From Galbitalea sp. SE-J8 (GTDB lineage: Bacteria; Actinomycetota; Actinomycetes; Actinomycetales; Microbacteriaceae), in contig NZ_JAUASV010000022.1 in the NCBI RefSeq assembly GCF_030345695.1, positions 1 through 64,000 of the forward strand: a stretch of DNA of 64,000 nucleotides. Direction: 5' to 3'. Of the stretch, positions 52,141 to 60,559 are shown one piece after another. Each line of letters opens with the position of its first letter. Positions within the stretch are counted from its first letter, which is position 1. A program made the translations under genes and the position numbers. Under the pieces are notes generated by a model, which made no database searches, had not been told where the DNA came from, and saw only the letters and a list, made by a program, of their open reading frames with translations.

Positions 52141-54215
52141 GCGCCGTGACGACCCTCACCACGTCGCCCGCGCCGGCGACCTCGAAGCCCGACCTGCGTG
52201 CCGCGAAGACCTACTTCCGCACCGACGTCGAGGGACTGCGCGCCATCGCGGTGATCATGGTCGTCGCGTTCCACGCCTCCGTGCCGCTGTTCGGCGGCGG
52301 GTTCGTGGGCGTCGACGCCTTCTTCGTGATCTCGGGCTACCTGATCACCGGCCAGCTCATCCGGGAGGCGCAGCAGACCGGGCGCATCTCGTTCCGCAAC
52401 TTCTACGCCCGGCGCGCGCGCCGCATCCTGCCCGCAGCGACACTCGTGCTGCTCGCGATCGCCGGCGTCTCGATCGCCGTCGAGCCGCTCGTCGGCGTGT
52501 ACGCGAACGCGCGCGACCTGCTCGCCTCGGCCGTGTTCTACTCGAACTGGCACTTCATCGACCTGGGCACCGACTACCTCGCCCAGTCCACCAACGACAG
52601 CCCCGTGCTGCACTACTGGTCGCTCGCGGTCGAGGAGCAGTTCTACCTGGTCTGGCCGCTGCTCGTGCTCCTCGCGGTGGCGATCGCGAGACGGTTCCCG
52701 TTCCGCGGGTCGCAGATCGTGCTCGGCGTGATCGGCACGGTCACCGCGGTGTCCCTCGTCACGGGCATCGTGCTGACCGTCACCGACCCGCAGCTCGCCT
52801 ACATGGCGACCACCACGCGCGCCTGGGAGTTCGGCGTCGGCGGCATCGTCGCGGCGGTCGGGCACTGGCTGCAGTTCCTCGCGCAGCGGCGCGGGATGCA
52901 CGCGGCCGGCATCGCGATCGGCTGGGCGGGCGTCGGCGCGCTCGTCGTGACCTCGGTGAGCTACGACGGGTCGACGCCGTTCCCCGGGGTCGCCGCGATC
53001 CTGCCCGTGCTCGGCACGGCCGCGATCATCGCCGGCGGCCTGCTCGCGGGCACCGGGCGCGGCACCGTCGGCGCCCTGCTGTCGCTGCGCCCCATCCGTT
53101 ACCTCGGCCGGATCTCGTTCGGCTGGTACCTGTGGCACTGGCCGGTGCTCATCCTCGTCGAACGCGTCACGGGCCCGCTGGCGTGGCCGCAGCGCAGTGT
53201 GCTCATGCTCATCGCACTGCTGCTCGCCGCCGCGACGCTGCACTTCGTCGAGCAGCCCCTGGGTCGCTGGACGACCGTCGCGCGCAACATCGCCCCGGCG
53301 CTCGCGCTCGGGCTGCTGTGCATGGTGCTGTCGGTGACCGCGTCGCTCTCGGTCGGAACGAACGCGGTCGCGACGCTCACCGCATCCGCCGCCAAGATCG
53401 ACACCGCGAGCTTCGCCAAGGTGTTCGGCGGCGAGAGCGGCGCGAACTCCGGCTCCGTCTCGCCCGACCCGATCAGCGCCCCGAACGACCGGCCGAAGCC
53501 CGACGACTGCCTGCTCGACCACGAGCGCGACCGCGTGCGATCGTGCGAGTTCGGCACCCCCGGCGGCACCGAGGTGGTGCTGTTCGGCGACAGCCACGCG
53601 CACCAGTGGATGGGCGCCGTCGGCCAGATCGCCGAGGAGCGCGGCTGGCACGTCTCCGTGTTCGCGAAGGCCGGCTGCCCGGTCGCCGACCTCACGCCGA
53701 TCGGCGACGGCGGGCGCTACTCGCAGCCCGAGTGCGTCGACTGGCGGCACGAGGCGATCGACCTGATCACCACGCAGGTGAAGCCGGCGCTCATCATCAC
53801 CTCGAGCCTGAGCAGCTACCTCACCGACGACCGCGAGATGTACGACAAGTGGGAGGTCTCGCTCGACAAGCTGCGCGAGCTGAACGTGCCGATCGTCTAC
53901 ATCAAGGACACGCCGCATCCGTCCCAGGACATCCCGACCTGCGTGTCGGGGGCGTTCGACGACTGGTCGAAGTGCGCGTTCCCCGACGACGCGCGCACCG
54001 ACATCCTGCTGCAGAACGCGCTCACCGGCGACGAGAAGGATGTCGTGCCGGTCGACCTCACGCCGTACTTCTGCGACGACGGCACCTGCCAGGCGGTGCG
54101 CAACCACTACCTGCTCTACCGCGACGACTCGCACCTCACCGCGACCGCCGCGAAAGCCCTCACCCCCGCCCTCGAAGACGCCATGGTGCAGGCCGGCGTC
54201 ATCCCTGCCTCCTAA
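52137..54215 (+). CDS. Acyltransferase family 3 with SGNH domain (OafA-like)
   Basis: A protein of about 692 residues. The N-terminal AT3 domain starts FRTDVEGLRAIAVIMVVAFH with the characteristic RxxAI and His, then VGVDAFFVISGYLITGQLI, RRARRILPA and YWSLAVEEQFYLVWPLLVLL, in about ten helices. The extracellular SGNH domain has EVVLFGDSHAHQWMG (Ser) and LLYRDDSHLTATAAKAL (Asp, His). Such proteins move acyl groups across the membrane onto surface sugars. In this operon it probably O-acetylates the glucan. The start is taken at the GTGA overlap, and GTG at 52131 is an alternative. Confidence 0.87.
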   Translation: MSAVTTLTTSPAPATSKPDLRAAKTYFRTDVEGLRAIAVIMVVAFHASVPLFGGGFVGVDAFFVISGYLITGQLIREAQQTGRISFRNFYARRARRILPAATLVLLAIAGVSIAVEPLVGVYANARDLLASAVFYSNWHFIDLGTDYLAQSTNDSPVLHYWSLAVEEQFYLVWPLLVLLAVAIARRFPFRGSQIVLGVIGTVTAVSLVTGIVLTVTDPQLAYMATTTRAWEFGVGGIVAAVGHWLQFLAQRRGMHAAGIAIGWAGVGALVVTSVSYDGSTPFPGVAAILPVLGTAAIIAGGLLAGTGRGTVGALLSLRPIRYLGRISFGWYLWHWPVLILVERVTGPLAWPQRSVLMLIALLLAAATLHFVEQPLGRWTTVARNIAPALALGLLCMVLSVTASLSVGTNAVATLTASAAKIDTASFAKVFGGESGANSGSVSPDPISAPNDRPKPDDCLLDHERDRVRSCEFGTPGGTEVVLFGDSHAHQWMGAVGQIAEERGWHVSVFAKAGCPVADLTPIGDGGRYSQPECVDWRHEAIDLITTQVKPALIITSSLSSYLTDDREMYDKWEVSLDKLRELNVPIVYIKDTPHPSQDIPTCVSGAFDDWSKCAFPDDARTDILLQNALTGDEKDVVPVDLTPYFCDDGTCQAVRNHYLLYRDDSHLTATAAKALTPALEDAMVQAGVIPAS

Positions 54216-54225
54216 GGAGCACGTC

Positions 54226-55587
54226 ATGAGAATCTCCGTCACCGGATGCGGCTACCTCGGTGCCGTGCACGCGGTCAGCATGGCCGAGCTCGGCCACGAC
54301 GTCGTCGGCATCGACGTCGACCCGCTCAAGGTGTCCGCCCTGTCGGCGGGTGTCGCGCCGTTCTTCGAGCCCGGGCTCGAGGAGCTGCTCGCGAGCGCGC
54401 TCGCCACCGGACGTCTGCGCTTCAGCACGGATGCCGCGGATGCCCGCGGCGCGCAGGTGCACTTCATCGCGGTCGGCACCCCGCAGCGGGCGGACTCGAA
54501 CGCCGCCGACCTGCGCTTCGTCGACGCGGCGATCGACTCGCTGCTGCCGCACCTGTCGCCGGGCGACCTGGTCGCGGGCAAGTCGACCGTGCCCGTGGGC
54601 ACCGCGGCGCGGCTCGCGGAGCGGGTGGCCTCATCCGGCTCCGGCGCTCTCCTCGCGTGGAACCCCGAGTTCCTGCGCGAGGGCTACGCCGTGCAGGACA
54701 CCATCTCGCCCGACCGGCTCGTCTACGGGCTGCCGTCGGACGGGTCTGCGCGCGCGGCATCCGAGGCTCTGCTCGACGAGGTGTACGCGACGGCGCTCGC
54801 CGCGGGAACCCCGAAGGTCGTCGCGGACCACGCGACCGCCGAGCTCGTCAAGACGGCCGCGAACGCGTTCCTCGCCACGAAGATCTCGTTCATCAACGCC
54901 ATGGCCGAGATCGCCGAGACGGTGGACGCCGACGTGACGCTGCTCGCGGATGCCATCGGGCACGACGCGCGCATCGGCCGGCGGTTCCTGAACGCGGGCA
55001 TCGGCTTCGGCGGCGGATGCCTGCCGAAGGACATCCGGGCGTTCCAGGCGCGCGCCGACGAGCTCGGGCGCGGCGACGCGCTGTCGTTCCTGCGGGAGAT
55101 CGACACCATCAACCTGCGCCGGCGCGACCGGGTGTGCCAGATGGTCGTCGAGGAGCTCGGCGGGCAGGTCTACCGCAAGAAGGTGGCCGTGCTGGGGCTC
55201 GCGTTCAAGCCGGACTCGGACGACATCCGCGACTCGCCCGCCCTCGACGTCGCCGTGCGCCTGCTCGGGCTGGGCGCGCACGTCATCGCGACCGACCCGG
55301 AGGCGATCCCGAACTCGATCCGCAAGCATCCGCAGCTCGGGTTCGCGACCGACACGGCCGACGCCCTGCACCACGCGGATGCGATCGTGCTCGTCACCGA
55401 GTGGCAGGAATACCGCGACCTCGACCCGGCCGTCGTCGCGGGACTCGCGTCGGGCCGCGTCGTGGTCGACGGCCGCAACGTGCTCGACCCGGAGCGCTGG
55501 GCCGCGGCAGGCTTCACGTACCGCGGCATGGGCCGCCCGCGCCGCGCCCCTGCCCCTGCCCCTGTGGTCGAGCTCGCCGAGGTCTGA
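54226..55587 (+). CDS. ugd: UDP-glucose 6-dehydrogenase
   Basis: A 453-residue enzyme that oxidises UDP-glucose to UDP-glucuronate with two NAD. RISVTGCGYLGAVHAVSMAE is the Rossmann start. WNPEFLREGYAV and ELVKTAANAFLATKISFINA are substrate-site segments, FGGGCLPKDIRAF holds the catalytic Cys, and LGLAFKPDSDDIRDSPALDV is the second-domain motif. AAGGAG precedes the ATG. Located at the end of the cellulose-like operon, it could supply UDP-glucuronate for an acidic sugar or side chain, or for other cell wall polymers. The palindromic repeat cluster follows its stop. Confidence 0.92.
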   Translation: MRISVTGCGYLGAVHAVSMAELGHDVVGIDVDPLKVSALSAGVAPFFEPGLEELLASALATGRLRFSTDAADARGAQVHFIAVGTPQRADSNAADLRFVDAAIDSLLPHLSPGDLVAGKSTVPVGTAARLAERVASSGSGALLAWNPEFLREGYAVQDTISPDRLVYGLPSDGSARAASEALLDEVYATALAAGTPKVVADHATAELVKTAANAFLATKISFINAMAEIAETVDADVTLLADAIGHDARIGRRFLNAGIGFGGGCLPKDIRAFQARADELGRGDALSFLREIDTINLRRRDRVCQMVVEELGGQVYRKKVAVLGLAFKPDSDDIRDSPALDVAVRLLGLGAHVIATDPEAIPNSIRKHPQLGFATDTADALHHADAIVLVTEWQEYRDLDPAVVAGLASGRVVVDGRNVLDPERWAAAGFTYRGMGRPRRAPAPAPVVELAEV

Positions 55588-55630
55588 CTCTCCCCGCGCC
55601 CCGCGCCCCGCCCCGGTCCGGCCGGGCCCC

Positions 55631-55860
55631 CGCTGGTCGACCTCTCCCCCGCTGGTCGAGGAGCGCGCCCGGCCCCGCTGGTCGAGGAGCGCGCGACGCA
55701 GTCGCCCGCGTCTCGAGACCACCACGGACCCCCTGCGGCAGGCGACCGGTCTCGAGACGCCGGCTCGCTGCGCTCGCAGGCTCCTCGACCAACGGCCGCG
55801 GCGCCCGGCCCCGCTGGTCGAGGAGCGCGCGACGCAGTCGCCCGCGTCTCGAGACCACCG
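55631..55860. repeat. BIME-like palindromic repeat cluster
   Basis: This gene-free stretch of about 290 bases holds two leading half units, two forward complete units with inner stem GCGAC-GCA-GTCGC, and one reverse unit (CCGGCTCGCTGCGCTCGC). The outer arms of the complete units are TGGTC/GACCA. An inverted pair is joined by a spacer containing CGGACCCCCTGCGGCAGGCG. The array ends about 20 bases before the start of the nucleosidase gene and so probably contains its promoter region. Confidence 0.9.
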
Positions 55861-55880
55861 GGGTCGGGGAGAATCGACCC

Positions 55881-56597
55881 GTGAACCCCCTTGCCGAACC
55901 GCGGATCGTCGTGCTCGTCGCCATGCCCGAGGAGGCGGCACCGTTCCTCGCGCGGGCGAGCGCCGCATCCGAGCCCCGCACGGTCGGGATGAGCGAGCAG
56001 ACCGTGCTCGAGATCGACGGCCTCGACGTGCTGCTCGTGCGCACCGGCATCGGCCTCGTCAACGCGGCCGGGGCGGCGACGGCCGCGATCCTGCGCGCGG
56101 GTCGCCCGCTCGCGGTGCTCAGCGCGGGCTCCGCCGGCGGCATGGCCGGACGCGTGCGCGTCGGCGACGTCGTGCTCGGCGGCGACAGTGTCAACCTCGA
56201 CGCCGACGCGCGCGCGTTCGGCTACGCCCTCGGCCAGGTGCCCGGGATGCCGCGGCGCTACCGCGCCGACCCGGCGCTGCTCGCGTCGGCACACGCCGCG
56301 CCCGTCGAGGACTTCGCCGTGCACGAGGGCCTCACGGCGTCGAGCTACTCCTTCATGACGGATGCCCGCGCGGGTCGCGTGCGCACCGACTTCCCCGAGG
56401 TGGCAGCGGTCGACATGGAGTCGGTGGCGATCGCCCAGACCTGCTTTGCGCACGGGGTGCCGTTCCTGTCGATCCGCGGCATCTCCGACCTCGCCGACGG
56501 CGAGGCCCCGGGATCCTTCGACGAGAACCTGCCGCTCGCGGCCGAGCGCAGCGCGATCGTCACGCTGCACGTGGCGCGGGAGGCCCTGGCCGGCTGA
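55881..56597 (+). CDS. mtn: 5'-methylthioadenosine/S-adenosylhomocysteine nucleosidase
   Basis: A 238-residue purine-nucleoside-phosphorylase-like enzyme that removes adenine from methylthioadenosine and S-adenosylhomocysteine. IVVLVAMPEEAAPFL is the N-terminus. VLSAGSAGGMAGRVRVGDVV and VAAVDMESVAIAQTCFAHGV (substrate Glu), then IRGISDLADGEAPGSF (catalytic Asp) are present. The GTG start has GGGGAG within ten bases. Its last 38 bases overlap the end of the convergent LysR-type gene, which is unusual in this window. Confidence 0.88.
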   Translation: MNPLAEPRIVVLVAMPEEAAPFLARASAASEPRTVGMSEQTVLEIDGLDVLLVRTGIGLVNAAGAATAAILRAGRPLAVLSAGSAGGMAGRVRVGDVVLGGDSVNLDADARAFGYALGQVPGMPRRYRADPALLASAHAAPVEDFAVHEGLTASSYSFMTDARAGRVRTDFPEVAAVDMESVAIAQTCFAHGVPFLSIRGISDLADGEAPGSFDENLPLAAERSAIVTLHVAREALAG

Positions 56598-57489
56598 GCT
56601 GGGCGGCGATCCCGCGCAGGTCCGCGAGCACGGCGCGCACCGACCGCCGCTCGAGCACCTCGGGCCGCGCGAGGACGTCGATGTGACGACCCACGGCCGT
56701 CCCCTCGAGCGGCCGCAGCACGATGTCGGGATGCCGGTGCAGGTCGGTCGTGTATCGCGGCAGCAGCGCCACGCAATCACTCGCGGCCACGACGGCGGCC
56801 GCGACGAGGAACTCGTTGATGCGGTGCGGGATGCGCGCCTCGCGGCCGCCGATGGTGGCGATGACACTGATCGCCTGCTCGAGCGGGAAGCCCTCGTGCA
56901 CGGCGACCCAGGACTGATCACGCAGGTCGGCGGGATGGATGCGGCGACGCCCGGCGAGCGGATGGTCCCGGCGGAGCGCGATGTCGAGCGGCTCGTCGAG
57001 CAGGGGCCGCGATCGCACCCAGGTCGGCCACGTCGGGCTGCCGACGAGGCGGTGAGCGACGACGAGGTCGTGGTGCGCGGTGAGAGCCGGGAAGTCGGTC
57101 TGGGCGACGTCGAAATCGGTGAGCGCGACATCCGGATGCGCGCGTGCCGCGGCCGCGGACAGCAGCGGACCGAACATGGCGAGTCCGGCGCTGTGGAAGG
57201 CGGCGACCGAGACCGTCGCGGTCGCGTCGCCCTCGAACGCGGCGACCGCGCTCTCCGCACGGGCGAGCGCCACGTCCACGTCGATGGCGGCAGCCGCGAG
57301 GGCGAGCCCGGCCGCGGTGAGGGCGGTGCGTCGCCCGTCCCGGTAGGTGAGGGGCACGGCGCTCTGCCGCTGCAGCGCACTCAGCTGCTGCGACACCGCG
57401 GACGGCGTGACGTGCATGGCGGCGGCGACCGCCGCGATGCTGTCGCGCTCGCCGAGTGCCCGGAGCGCCCGGAGCTGGCCGATTTCCAT
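56560..57489 (-). CDS. LysR-family transcriptional regulator
   Basis: About 309 residues. MEIGQLRALRALGERDSIAA and VAAAMHVTPSAVSQQLSALQ form the winged helix-turn-helix, and the remainder is a periplasmic-binding-like effector domain. The ATG fits the usual LysR start, and an upstream GTG at 57513 would add eight residues. It is divergent from the EamA transporter gene. The gap contains an inverted CCCA/TGGG pair (CCCAAACTTACTCGTGGG), a possible LysR box. The transporter and the coupled oxidoreductase are its likely targets. Confidence 0.87.
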   Translation of the reverse strand: MEIGQLRALRALGERDSIAAVAAAMHVTPSAVSQQLSALQRQSAVPLTYRDGRRTALTAAGLALAAAAIDVDVALARAESAVAAFEGDATATVSVAAFHSAGLAMFGPLLSAAAARAHPDVALTDFDVAQTDFPALTAHHDLVVAHRLVGSPTWPTWVRSRPLLDEPLDIALRRDHPLAGRRRIHPADLRDQSWVAVHEGFPLEQAISVIATIGGREARIPHRINEFLVAAAVVAASDCVALLPRYTTDLHRHPDIVLRPLEGTAVGRHIDVLARPEVLERRSVRAVLADLRGIAAQLSRPGPPAPRAA

Positions 57490-57560
57490 AAGCCCAAACT
57501 TACTCGTGGGCACAGAAAGACGTGTCTTGTCCTAATTCTCGGTGGGATCGACGATCAGCC

Positions 57561-58505
57561 GTGCTCGATTTCCTGACGCGCGTCCGCGCCGACCTCCTCC
57601 TGCTCCTCGTCGCCTCATCCTGGGGCTCGACCTACCTCGTCGCGAAGGTGCTCGTGAGCGACGGAGCGGTCATCGCGCTCCTCGCCGCGCGCATGACTCT
57701 CGCCGCCGTGCTGCTCGGCGTGATCGTCGTCGCGCGCCGGCGCGGCATCGCGCGAGCGGAGTGGGTAGCCGGCGTCATCCTCGGCGGCATCCTCGCGGGC
57801 GTGTTCGCGCTGGAGACGTTCGGCATCGCCGACACGTCGGCGACCAACGCCGGGCTCATCATCAGCCTGACCGTGGTGCTCACCCCGCTGCTCGACGCCG
57901 CCGTCGCACGGCGGCGTCCCTCGGGCCGGTTCCTGCTCGCGGGCACGGTCGCCGTCGTGGGAGTCGCGCTCCTCGCGAGCGGCGGCGCGCTGCGTCCGCC
58001 GTCGCTCGGCGACCTGCTCGTCCTCGGCGCCGCGATCGTGCGGGCGGTGCACGTCACCACGATGCACCGCATCACGGCGCACCGACCGGTGGATCCGCTG
58101 CGGGTCACGACCGTCCAGCTCGGCACGTGTGCGCTCGTGTTCGCACTCACCTCGCTCGGCACCGGAGCATCCGTGCCCGACTTCCTCGCCGGCTTCGACT
58201 CCGGTGCCGCCGCCCTGTTCCTCTACCTCGTGCTCGCGTGCACGGTGTTCGCGTTCGTCGTGCAGACCTGGGCGGTGCGCCGCACCTCGCCCTCTCGCGT
58301 GAGTCTGCTGCTCGGCACCGAGCCGGTGTGGGCCGCGCTCATCGGGGTGACGATCGCGCGCGACGCGATCTCCGCGCCGGGCTGGATCGGCATCCTGCTC
58401 CTCCTCGCGGGCACGACGTGGGGACGCATGCTCGATCAGGGCGCCCGGCGCGAGGCGGTCGTGGGCAGCATCCGTTCGTCCCGCTCTGCAAGGCTGGGCG
58501 CATGA
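57561..58505 (+). CDS. EamA/DMT-family transporter
   Basis: About 314 residues with ten helices arranged as two EamA repeats. DLLLLLVASSWGSTYLVAKV and GVFALETFGIADTSATNAGL are typical of the drug/metabolite transporter superfamily, which mostly exports small metabolites. The GTG start is chosen for agreement with homologue starts, and a GTG at 57522 is the alternative. Its stop overlaps the start of the next gene (ATGA). Control by the divergent LysR protein is likely. The substrate is unknown. Confidence 0.83.
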   Translation: MLDFLTRVRADLLLLLVASSWGSTYLVAKVLVSDGAVIALLAARMTLAAVLLGVIVVARRRGIARAEWVAGVILGGILAGVFALETFGIADTSATNAGLIISLTVVLTPLLDAAVARRRPSGRFLLAGTVAVVGVALLASGGALRPPSLGDLLVLGAAIVRAVHVTTMHRITAHRPVDPLRVTTVQLGTCALVFALTSLGTGASVPDFLAGFDSGAAALFLYLVLACTVFAFVVQTWAVRRTSPSRVSLLLGTEPVWAALIGVTIARDAISAPGWIGILLLLAGTTWGRMLDQGARREAVVGSIRSSRSARLGA

Positions 58506-59419
58506 CCGAGTTCGTGATCTTCACCGAGCCCCAGCAGGGCGCGAGCTACGCCACCCAGCTCGCGCACGCGCAGGCCGCCGAGCAGCTGGGCTTCGACGCC
58601 TGGTTCCGCAGCGACCACTACATGCGGATGGGCGGGGGCGATCCCGAGCCCGGCCCGACGGACGCCTGGACGACGCTCGCCGGTCTCGCGCGCGAGACCA
58701 GCCGCATCCGTCTCGGCACGCTCGTGTCGAGCGCAACGCACCGGTACCCGGCGATCCTCGCGATCCAGGTCGCGCAGGTGGACGCGATGTCGAACGGGCG
58801 CGTCGACTTCGGCCTCGGCACCGGCTGGTTCGAGGCGGAGCACCGGGCGCTCGGCATCCCGTTCCCGGAGAAGCGGTTCGGGCCGTTCGAGGAGCAGCTG
58901 GAGATCCTCACCGGGCTGTGGTCGACGCCCGCGGGGCAGACCTTCTCGTTCGCGGGCGAGCACTACCAGCTCGTCGACGCGCCGGCGCTGCCGAAGCCCG
59001 TGCAGTCGCCGCTGCCGCTCATCATCGGCGGCGGCGGGGCGCGGCGCACACCCGAGCTCGCGGCCCGGTTCGCGAGCGAGTACAACATCGGGTTCGTCGA
59101 CGACGCGACCGTCGCGCAGAAGTTCTCCGCGGTGCGCGAGGCAGCGGATGCCGCGGGCCGCTCCCTGCGCTACAGCGTCGCGCGCTCGACGGTGGTCGGC
59201 GCCTCGGCGGACGAGGTCGCACGCCGGGCGGCCGCCGCCGGAATCGACGCGGCATCCCTCGGCTCGTCGACGCTCGGTGGCTCGGTCGACGAGCTCGTCA
59301 ACCAGATCGGGCGGCTCGCCGAGCTCGGCGCCGACCGGGTCTACCTCCAGCTCATGGACATGACGGACCTCGACCACCTCGACCTCATCGGCCGCGAGGT
59401 GCTGCCCCGCGTGCGCTGA
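58502..59419 (+). CDS. LLM-class F420-dependent oxidoreductase
   Basis: A 305-residue luciferase-like TIM-barrel protein. FDAWFRSDHYMRMGGGD, RLGTLVSSATHRYPAILAIQ, QVDAMSNGRVDFGLGTGWFE and PLPLIIGGGGARRTPELAAR are typical of the actinobacterial F420-dependent branch, although FMN use cannot be excluded. The reaction is unknown. It is coupled to the transporter gene by an ATGA overlap, so a metabolite handled by both is plausible. A 26-bp tandem repeat follows the stop. Confidence 0.85.
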   Translation: MTEFVIFTEPQQGASYATQLAHAQAAEQLGFDAWFRSDHYMRMGGGDPEPGPTDAWTTLAGLARETSRIRLGTLVSSATHRYPAILAIQVAQVDAMSNGRVDFGLGTGWFEAEHRALGIPFPEKRFGPFEEQLEILTGLWSTPAGQTFSFAGEHYQLVDAPALPKPVQSPLPLIIGGGGARRTPELAARFASEYNIGFVDDATVAQKFSAVREAADAAGRSLRYSVARSTVVGASADEVARRAAAAGIDAASLGSSTLGGSVDELVNQIGRLAELGADRVYLQLMDMTDLDHLDLIGREVLPRVR

Positions 59420-59429
59420 TTCGGCGGCG

Positions 59430-59515
59430 CCCCGCGCCGTGCGCCGTGCGCCGTGCGGGGCGTGTGCCGCCGTGCGCCGTGCGGGGCGTGTGCCGCCGTG
59501 CGCCGTGGGGGGCGT
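59430..59515. repeat. 26-bp tandem repeat
   Basis: About three copies of a 26-base unit beginning TGCGCCGTGCGGGGCGTGTG fill most of the gap before the epimerase gene. The first copy has extra GCCGTGC triplets and the last has a G run. No hairpin or coding role is apparent. Confidence 0.8.
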
Positions 59516-59590
59516 GCGACGTGTTGCCCCGGATCGTGGGCGCGAACGCCCGACACCCGCAATCCGGAGCAACTCGGGGATGATCGAGAG

Positions 59591-60334
59591 GTGAAGGGAT
59601 ACAGCGCGGCGCAGGTGCGCGCTGCCGAACGCCCGCACCTCGACGCGGGCGAGCCGCTCATGGAGCGCGCCGCGGCGGCCCTCGCGGCGGCGATCGCGGA
59701 CGAGGTCGGCGAGAGCGCGACGATCCTCGTGCTCGTCGGCGCCGGCAACAACGGCGGCGACGCGCTCTACGCGGCCGCGACGCTCGCCGGGGGCGGCCAC
59801 GACATCCGTCTCGCGCGCACGAGCGACCGCGTGCACGCGGCGGGGCTCGCCGCCGCCCTCGAGGCGGGCGCGCAGCTCACGGCCGACCCGGTCGGAGTGG
59901 CCCAGGACGCGGATGTCATCGTCGACGCGATCCTCGGCACGGGCAGCGGCGGCAGCACCGACGGGGCGGGCGGCAGCGGGAGCGGCAGCGGGACCTCGAG
60001 CTCCGAGCCCGACACGCGCCGCAGCGCGGGGTCCGCCGGGCCGCACGCGCTCCGCGGGCGTGCGCGCGAGGTCGTCGCGGCACTCCTTCCGCTGCTCGAC
60101 GGCCCCGATGACGCACCCCTCGTCGTCGCCGTCGATCTGCCGAGCGGCATCGACCCCGACACCGGCGCCGCGACGGATGCCGTGGTGCTGCCCGCCGGCC
60201 TCACGGTCACGTTCGGTGCGGCGAAGGCCGGCCTGCTCATCGAGCCGGGCGCCTCGCTCGCGGGCGAGATCCTCGTGGCCGACCTCGGTCTCGGCCCGGA
60301 GCTCGCGCAGGTGGAGCCGCTCATCGACAGCTGA
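59591..60334 (+). CDS. nnrE: NAD(P)H-hydrate epimerase
   Basis: A 247-residue YjeF_N domain protein that repairs damaged NAD(P)H hydrates. VKGYSAAQVRAAERPHLDAG and VLVGAGNNGGDALYAAATLA are the family start and nucleotide motif, and VAVDLPSGIDPDTGA and VTFGAAKAGLLIEPGA follow. The kinase domain often fused to it is absent. Between residues 120 and 160 there is an unusual Gly/Ser and low-complexity insert (GGSGSGSGTSSSEPDTRRSA) in a surface loop. The GTG start overlaps a short GAGAGGTG ribosome site. It converges on the acyl-CoA dehydrogenase gene across a repeat hairpin. Confidence 0.85.
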   Translation: MKGYSAAQVRAAERPHLDAGEPLMERAAAALAAAIADEVGESATILVLVGAGNNGGDALYAAATLAGGGHDIRLARTSDRVHAAGLAAALEAGAQLTADPVGVAQDADVIVDAILGTGSGGSTDGAGGSGSGSGTSSSEPDTRRSAGSAGPHALRGRAREVVAALLPLLDGPDDAPLVVAVDLPSGIDPDTGAATDAVVLPAGLTVTFGAAKAGLLIEPGASLAGEILVADLGLGPELAQVEPLIDS

Positions 60335-60372
60335 GAGTGTCGGCCGTCCGGGTTCCCGTGGCGTCCGGCTTC

Positions 60373-60553
60373 CGTGTGAGGACGGTCTGGGCGTGTGAGG
60401 ACGGTCTGGGCCGTCCTCACACGCGCAAAACGTCCTCACACCCGGGGAGAGGCGCGCGCAACGTCCTCACACCCGGGGAGAGGCGCGCGCAACGTCCTCA
60501 CACCCGGGGAGAGGCGCGCGCAACGTCCTCACACCCGGGGAGAGGCGCGCAAC
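60373..60553. repeat. GTGTGAGGACG hairpin followed by 31-bp tandem copies
   Basis: Two GTGTGAGGACGG words face two CGTCCTCACAC words, as in the hairpin near 32.9 kb. The right arm then continues as four tandem copies of a 31-base unit containing ACGTCCTCACACCCGGGGAG, almost identical to each other. The block occupies the gap between two convergent genes and ends at the stop codon of the acyl-CoA dehydrogenase gene. A terminator role is plausible for the hairpin, and the tandem part looks like a recent expansion. Confidence 0.85.
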
Positions 60554-60559
60554 ACCGCC

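Noticed and set aside
60430-60553. Possible CRISPR array of 31-bp repeats
   Set aside because: The copies are contiguous with no unique spacers, and no cas gene is present. It is a plain tandem repeat.
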